Assembly: GCF_029867415.1 (NCBI RefSeq)
Contig: NC_081185.1
Coordinates: 84,201,712-84,265,711 of the forward strand
DNA length: 64,000 nt
Direction of reading: 5' to 3'
Origin: Vicia villosa
Taxonomy: Eukaryota; Streptophyta; Magnoliopsida; Fabales; Fabaceae
The position numbers and the translations under genes are program-made. Positions 58,522 to 64,000 of the stretch are shown in pieces. The notes beneath the pieces were generated by a model. That model saw only the letters and a program-made list of their open reading frames with translations. It did not search any database and had not been told where the DNA came from. The number at the start of each line of letters is the position of its first letter. Within the stretch, counting starts at the first letter, position 1.

Positions 58522-59361
58522 GGATAATTATGATCGTTTACATCAACAGTTACTCATCCTAGGCTACAAATCTTCTTCGGGTAAGTTTGCATCGACAGGT
58601 ACTAATCTTGCACACTAAGGACATTGTAAGAACACTAACCACAGATATGCAGACATAAGGCTCCTAAATACACAAACCAATTCAAATCATATTATTATAC
58701 CATAGCCTAACTTACTCATCCTTTTTGCTCTTTTTCATTCAGGCGCAATCACATTAAGCCCGTTATCTCCACACACTTATAGCAGGACAACCGGTTAGTG
58801 ATTCTGATCCTTTTGCACGGGGTTCCGGTACTTGCGTGGCATAACCCTTTGCTTACTCAGATGTAGTTGTGGGGGATCGGACCGTAATCCTCCCTACCAA
58901 GTTCAACACCAGAAACCGCTGAACCAACTAACAAAGAGTTTTGAAAACTTTTTTTTTTTGAAGATTACACAACCGTTGGGTTAGGTGACCGGGTGAGGAT
59001 CACCAAACTTAGAAGGTGTATTACCTTTTTCTTTTCTCTTTTTTTCTTTTATTTTCGGAACATTCACTTATATTCATCGGCTTCCTGCGTAAAGTGTGTG
59101 AGAGATGGTGCCCACTGCTGAAATAAACTACTCAAGAGCTGTCAAAGAATGAGAAATTAAGGCTAAAACATAATAAAAAATTCAAATCAATTTCCGTATG
59201 CAGGAGACTTACGGTGTTAGAACGATACCGATCTTGTGAATTTTTCCCAAGTCTCCGCAAACCCGACTCAAATCAGTGTGTAGCCTAAAACTTTCAAGAA
59301 GATGCATTTTTTATTGAAATTAAACAAAATACTAAGATACAAAAAACAAATAAAACACACA
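58522..59361 (-). repeat. Putative 3' LTR of the Athila element
   Basis: The minus-strand sequence starting TGTGTGTTTTATTTG just after the purine tract could be an LTR of about 830 bp ending near 58525-58530 (...AAACGATCA). It has no coding frame. The boundaries are tentative because the 5' LTR is not in the window. Confidence 0.5.
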
Positions 59362-59449
59362 ATTTCCTCCCCCACACTTAAACTAAGCATTGCCCTCAAT
59401 GAAAAGACATTACTAATAAAGTAGAGAGAAGGAAAGAAGGACTCCCTGA

Positions 59450-62400
59450 TCAAGTTGCAGTGTAGTCAGGTGCTTCTAAAGAAAGCTCCTCTATGCTGAC
59501 ATTTTCAGGCACCGAACTTTCATGGAATAACTTCAGTTGCTGCCCGTTAACCTTGAAGACTTTGTCAGTACCTGCACTTTTTATTTCTACTGCACCATGA
59601 GGGAAAACATTAGTAACAACAAAGGGGCCAATCCATTTGGATCGAAGTTTCCCAGCCATAAGCTTAAGGCGGGAGTTAAATAGTAAAACCTGTTGGCCCA
59701 TAGAAAATTCCTTCCTAGAAATCATTTTATCATGGAAGTGCTTAGTTTTTTCTTTATAAATCCTAGAGCTCTCATAAGCCTCTAATCTAAGCTCTTCCAA
59801 CTGTTGCAATTGGAGTTTTCTTTCAATACCTGCTTGTTGCATCTCCAAATTACAACTCTTCACCGCCCAAAAAGCACGGTGTTCTATCTCAACAGGAAGA
59901 TGACATGCCTTACCAAAAACAAGTCGATAAGGAGACATCCCAATGGGTGTCTTGAAAGCTGTCCTTTGAGCCCAAAGTGCGTCTTCTAGACGACGGCTCC
60001 AGTCTTTCCTATTTGGCTGCACCATTTTCTCTAAAACCTGTTTGATCTCCCTGTTGGAGATCTCAGCTTGCCCATTAGTCTGTGGGTGATATGCAGTAGA
60101 GACTCTGTGCACAACTCCATACTTTCGGAGTAAGGCTTCCATGGTGCGGTTACAGAAATGAGTGCCTTGGTCACTTATGATAGCTCGCGGTATTCCAAAC
60201 CTGCAAAAGATATTAGACCTGACAAACTCTGAAACAACTTTAGAATCATTAGTACTAGTGGGGATAGCTTCCACCCACTTTGAAACATAATCAACAGCAA
60301 GCAAAATGTAAAGGAAACCAAATGATACAGGAAAGGGACCCATGAAATCGATCCCCCATACATCAAATACCTCACAGAAAAGCATAGGCTGTTGAGGCAT
60401 TTCACTCTTGCGAGTGATGTTGGTACCTGCTATCTGGCACTCTTTACAAGTGCGATAAATCTCAAAAGCGTCCTTAAAAATAGTTGGCCAATAGAAGCCT
60501 GAATCAAGGACCTTTCTTGCAGTCCTTTGAGGACCGAAATGTTCGCCGACTTGAGATGCATGAGAAAATTTTAAAATAGATTCAATCTCATTGTCGGGGA
60601 CACATCTCCTGATTACCTGATCACTACCAAACTTCCATAGATATGGATCATCCCAAACATAATATTTGGCATCACTTTTGAGTTTGTGAACCTGTGATCT
60701 AGATGCACCTGTAGGAAAAATACCAGCAACAAGAAAATTAACAATGTCAGCAAACCAAGGTGTAATCCCATGCAAAAGAAACAACTGCTCATCAGGAAAA
60801 TCATCCTTAATAGGAAAAGGATCTTCATCTCTCTCTATCCTGCTCAAGTGGTCAGCCACTAAGTTCTCAGCTCCACTTTTGTCTTTAATCTCAACATTAA
60901 ACTCTTGGAGCAGCAACATCCACCGAATCAATCTCGGTTTTGCATCCGGCTTCTTCAGCAAGTACTTTAAAGCTGCATGGTCAGTAAAAACAACAACCTT
61001 GGAACCTAGCAAATAAGATCTGAATTTGTCAAGAGCAAAAACAATAGCTAGCAGTTCTTTTTCAGTGGTAGTGTAATTAGACTGTGCAGAATCTAAAGTC
61101 CTAGAAGCATAGTAAATAACATGGGCAGCCTTGTCAACTCTTTGTGCAAGGACAGCCCCAACAGCATAATTCGAAGCATCACACATAAGCTCAAAAGGAA
61201 GTGTCCAGTCAGGGGGCTGAATGATGGGAGCGGAGGTCAATGCTTTCTTCAAGAAGTCAAACGCTTGTTTGCATTTGTCATCAAACTCGAAAGTGACGTC
61301 ATTCTTCAACAAGTTCGACAGTGGAAGAGCTATCTTGCTGAAATCCTTGATGAAACGCCTGTAAAAACCTGCATGACCAAGAAAAGAACGAATCTCGCGA
61401 ATGCAAGAAGGGTAAGGCAGTGTAGAAATCACATCAATCTTAGCAGGGTCAACAGAAATTCCTTTTTCAGAAATAATGTGACCAAGAACAATTCCCTGCT
61501 CAACCATAAAATGACACTTTTCATAATTCAACACAAGGTTAGTCTCGATGCATCTTTCTAAAATCAAGTTTAAACTGTTCAAGCATGCATCAAAAGAAGA
61601 ACCATAAACAGTAAAGTCATCCATAAACACTTCCATGCAATTTTTAATAAAATCAGAGAAAATACTCATCATGCATCGTTGGAAAGTGCCAGGAGCATTG
61701 CAAAGGCCAAAAGGCATCTTCCTGTAAGCAAATGTACCGAATGGGCACGTGAAAGTGGTTTTTTCTTGATCTTCAGGTGCAATATGAATCTGAAAGTAAC
61801 CTGAAAAACCATCAAGAAAACAATAATGTGATTTACCAGCTAGCCGTTCAAGCATCTGGTCAATGAACGGCAAAGGAAAGTGATCCTTTCTAGTAGCCTG
61901 GTTCAGTCTCCTGTAATCAATACAAACTCTCCAGCTGTTCTGGACTCTAGTGGGAACAAGTTCATTCTTTTCATTTTTTACCACTGTGAGTCCAGATTTC
62001 TTAGGTACAACCTGCACTGGACTTACCCACTTACTGTCAGAGATAGGATAAATGATACCTGCTTGCAAGAGTTTGGTTACCTCTTTCTTTACAACATCAA
62101 GAATCAAAGGATTAAGCCTCCTTTGGGGCTGCCTTACTGTTTTCGCTCCATCCTCAAGTAAAATCCTGTGCATACACATCGAAGGACTAATACCTGGAAG
62201 GTCGGCTAATGTCCACCCGATTGCTTTCTTGTGCCTCTTCAATACCTGCAAAAGTCTGTCTTCTTGATTTAAATCAAGGTTAGAAGAGATAATAACAGGA
62301 AGTTTTTCATTATGCTCCAAGTAAGCATATTTCAGGTTCCCAGGGAGCTCTTTTAGCTCTAAGGACGGGGGCTGAATGATGGATGGAAGGCTTGGGGCAG

Positions 62401-64000
62401 CCGGGATGTCAAGAGCATCGACGGCAAAAACAACCTCATCGGTAACAACTTCACCTGTAGGAAATGTATCAGGCTGCAAGGAAGCATCAATCTCAGCACA
62501 AAGGACACAAACGTTAGTGTCAGTGCAGTCAGGACATGAATAATTATCATCAAAATCAGAGAGAGATGGAAAATCAAGTGCAAATAATTCAGAACAACTC
62601 TCATCAACTAATTCAGAAATCAACTCAATGTTAAAAACCGAATGCTCCTCCACGGGGTGTTTCATGGCATCAAAGATATTAAATTTTGCGACGATGTCAC
62701 CAAATTCCATGGACATGGTTCCATCATCAACATCAACTTTTGTCTTCGCCGTTTTCATGAACGGTCTGCCTAAGATGATGGGAGCTCTGCTTGACTTAGT
62801 TTCTCCTTCCATGTCCAGAATGTAAAAATCTGCAGGAAAAATTAAATCGTTAACTTGAACGAGGACGTCTTCCACTATGCCGGTGGGACGTGCATTGCTC
62901 CTGTTCGCCAGTTGAACGATTAAACCTGTATGCTGCATGGGACCAAGGCAAAGGTTATTATAAATAGAAGTAGGCATAACATTAATGCCCGCTCCTAAAT
63001 CAAGCAAACAGTTATCAAATTTCTTATCCCCGATGGTACAAGGAATAGTAAAAGTTCCCGGGTCCTTGCACTTTTGTGGCAAGACCTGAGAGATGGCCGA
63101 AACACTTTGTTCGGGCTGAATGAAAGCAGAGATGCTTCTTCCCAAGTTGACTCTGTCACTTCCTTTTACTTTTCTCTTGTTTGTACACAAATCCTTCAGA
63201 AACTTTGCATACCTTGGAACTTGCTTAATCACATCATGAAGCGGAATATTTACCGCTACTTTTCTGAACATATCCAAAATTTCTTTTTCTTTGTCTCCCT
63301 CCTCAATTCTTTTATTTTTCAGAACTCTATGTGGGAAAGGAACTGGTGGCACATACTCCTTTTCTTTATTTTTTTCAGTTCCGACCACAACAAAAGAAGG
63401 AGAAGAAAGCTCAGCTGGAGAAGGTTCAGATGGAGAAAGTTCAGAAGTTACCTCAATGAATTTTTTATTCTTTTCAGGGGCTGTTTCTATAACTTTTCCG
63501 GATCGCAAAGAAATAGCGCTCACATTAGCATTACCATTCGGATTGACAACAGTTTGTGCTGGAAGTTGGTTTGAACCTTGAGCTTGCATATTATTTATTT
63601 GAGTAGCAAGTTGTCCCATCTGTGTGGTCAAGGTCTGAATGCTAGTGTCGGTTCTTTGTTGAAACTGAAGGTTGTTCACGGCCATTTGCTTAACAAGATC
63701 TTCCAAGGATGGTCCGGAAGTAGTAGTTGGAGGGGTGTGATGTGGCTGGGGTAATGGAACGGTAAGCTGTTGTTGGGAAGGCTGCTGATGTCCATATCGA
63801 AGGTTGGGATGATTCCTCCAATTGGGGTGATATTTGTTGGTAGACAAGTCAGGGGTGTTGTTGTACCTGTTCTGGTTGTAAAGGTTGGTTGCATAAGCTT
63901 GAGGCAGCTCGGTAACAGTATCATCTTTCAGAAGAGGACAAGTATCAGTGGGGTGTTCATGAGCTGTACAAATGCCACATACAGTTGCTGTTTGAGGTTT
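59450..64000 (-). CDS. Athila-type gag-pol polyprotein (N-terminus beyond window)
   Basis: The frame is open from 64000 to TAG at 59450-59452, 1516 codons plus stop; the true start is outside the window. Residue numbers below start at 63847. Upstream of it a gag zinc knuckle C-x2-C-x4-H-x4-C ([14 protein letters not shown]) is visible at about 63979-63938. Then come a Q/P-rich gag linker and the Athila signatures [10 protein letters not shown] (about 109-118), [17 protein letters not shown] (about 210-226), [12 protein letters not shown] (259-270) and protease DLGA at 283. Reverse transcriptase spans about 590-780 with FMDD at 741; RNase H from about 885 with D890; integrase with H1096, H1103, C1134, C1137 and catalytic D1167, D1226, E1262 (35-residue spacing); C-terminal GPF region near 1407. 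No stop or frameshift. No envelope-like frame follows. The coding region looks intact. Confidence 0.93.
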   Translation of the reverse strand, partial: KPQTATVCGICTAHEHPTDTCPLLKDDTVTELPQAYATNLYNQNRYNNTPDLSTNKYHPNWRNHPNLRYGHQQPSQQQLTVPLPQPHHTPPTTTSGPSLEDLVKQMAVNNLQFQQRTDTSIQTLTTQMGQLATQINNMQAQGSNQLPAQTVVNPNGNANVSAISLRSGKVIETAPEKNKKFIEVTSELSPSEPSPAELSSPSFVVVGTEKNKEKEYVPPVPFPHRVLKNKRIEEGDKEKEILDMFRKVAVNIPLHDVIKQVPRYAKFLKDLCTNKRKVKGSDRVNLGRSISAFIQPEQSVSAISQVLPQKCKDPGTFTIPCTIGDKKFDNCLLDLGAGINVMPTSIYNNLCLGPMQHTGLIVQLANRSNARPTGIVEDVLVQVNDLIFPADFYILDMEGETKSSRAPIILGRPFMKTAKTKVDVDDGTMSMEFGDIVAKFNIFDAMKHPVEEHSVFNIELISELVDESCSELFALDFPSLSDFDDNYSCPDCTDTNVCVLCAEIDASLQPDTFPTGEVVTDEVVFAVDALDIPAAPSLPSIIQPPSLELKELPGNLKYAYLEHNEKLPVIISSNLDLNQEDRLLQVLKRHKKAIGWTLADLPGISPSMCMHRILLEDGAKTVRQPQRRLNPLILDVVKKEVTKLLQAGIIYPISDSKWVSPVQVVPKKSGLTVVKNEKNELVPTRVQNSWRVCIDYRRLNQATRKDHFPLPFIDQMLERLAGKSHYCFLDGFSGYFQIHIAPEDQEKTTFTCPFGTFAYRKMPFGLCNAPGTFQRCMMSIFSDFIKNCMEVFMDDFTVYGSSFDACLNSLNLILERCIETNLVLNYEKCHFMVEQGIVLGHIISEKGISVDPAKIDVISTLPYPSCIREIRSFLGHAGFYRRFIKDFSKIALPLSNLLKNDVTFEFDDKCKQAFDFLKKALTSAPIIQPPDWTLPFELMCDASNYAVGAVLAQRVDKAAHVIYYASRTLDSAQSNYTTTEKELLAIVFALDKFRSYLLGSKVVVFTDHAALKYLLKKPDAKPRLIRWMLLLQEFNVEIKDKSGAENLVADHLSRIERDEDPFPIKDDFPDEQLFLLHGITPWFADIVNFLVAGIFPTGASRSQVHKLKSDAKYYVWDDPYLWKFGSDQVIRRCVPDNEIESILKFSHASQVGEHFGPQRTARKVLDSGFYWPTIFKDAFEIYRTCKECQIAGTNITRKSEMPQQPMLFCEVFDVWGIDFMGPFPVSFGFLYILLAVDYVSKWVEAIPTSTNDSKVVSEFVRSNIFCRFGIPRAIISDQGTHFCNRTMEALLRKYGVVHRVSTAYHPQTNGQAEISNREIKQVLEKMVQPNRKDWSRRLEDALWAQRTAFKTPIGMSPYRLVFGKACHLPVEIEHRAFWAVKSCNLEMQQAGIERKLQLQQLEELRLEAYESSRIYKEKTKHFHDKMISRKEFSMGQQVLLFNSRLKLMAGKLRSKWIGPFVVTNVFPHGAVEIKSAGTDKVFKVNGQQLKLFHESSVPENVSIEELSLEAPDYTAT

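Larger units (their letters stand above)
58522..64000 (-). mobile_element. Athila-type Ty3/gypsy element, 3' part in window
   Basis: Minus-strand element inserted in the LINE 56990-58521 and running off the right edge. Contains gag-pol (59450-64000), a purine tract GTGTGGGGGAGGAAA (59364-59378) and a putative 3' LTR (about 58530-59361). Confidence 0.75.

Noticed and set aside
63845..63847. TTG at 63847 as the start of the Athila polyprotein
   Set aside because: The frame is open upstream to the window edge and contains a zinc knuckle there, so the true start lies outside.

Overview
The window is nuclear DNA from a flowering plant, most likely a legume. The evidence is spliced genes with GT/AG introns, very AT-rich intergenic DNA, plant transposon lineages (Tekay- and Athila-type gypsy, Angela-like copia, Tat/Ogre-like gag, L1 LINEs, CACTA, hAT, Mutator-like and Stowaway MITEs) and a pair of secreted defensin-like peptide genes. 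The legume assignment is inference. No rRNA, tRNA, CRISPR or prokaryotic feature was seen. Almost all the DNA is mobile-element sequence, much of it nested. The only host genes recognised in place are two defensin-like (DEFL) genes at 15257-15850 and 22093-32593 (+).

Layout. 1-2593: single-copy-looking DNA, then a 5'-truncated LINE. 2647-8222: a 55-bp minisatellite split by a 5.1-kb hAT-like element (2925-8046) that holds a gypsy LTR remnant and a MULE-type MITE. 8294-9646: a solo copia LTR with a perfect 5-bp target duplication. 11405-14070: a decayed LINE on the minus strand. 14571-15850: DEFL1 with its promoter. 16084-16163: an 80-bp retroposon. 17464-20165: a copia 5' end holding a hAT MITE and cut by a gypsy LTR. 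20707-21372: a foldback element. 21400-32593: DEFL2, whose second exon is split by a 9.9-kb CACTA transposon (22522-32414).

That CACTA element is the most notable object. It carries its own TNP2-like transposase gene (four exons, one in-frame stop) and splice-bounded fragments of three unrelated host genes: a MADS-box K-domain (+), an HR-like lesion-inducer membrane protein (-) and a DDT-domain protein (-). It is a gene-capturing (Pack-type) CACTA sitting inside a secreted-peptide gene, and the peptide frame remains continuous across the insertion point.

32858-34170: a Stowaway MITE and a second MITE, both with target duplications. 34386-48427: a second CACTA element with arrays of AAAGCGCT hairpins in its arms, a broken Transposase_24 gene with a C48 (Ulp1) protease tail, and a right terminus lacking its last bases. 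It is split by a very young 9.7-kb Tekay gypsy element (35437-45136) with near-identical 2.6-kb LTRs and a gag frameshift. 49380-52180: an Ogre/Tat-like LTR end, primer site and decayed gag. 54075-56482: a LINE with a 762-codon ORF2 and poly(A). 56990-58520: a LINE with ORF1 fused by internal deletion to the ORF2 tail. 58522-64000: an Athila-type gypsy element on the minus strand with an uninterrupted gag-pol frame, running off the right edge.

Exon joins, clade names and domain names come from reading the sequence and recalling protein families. No database search was run.
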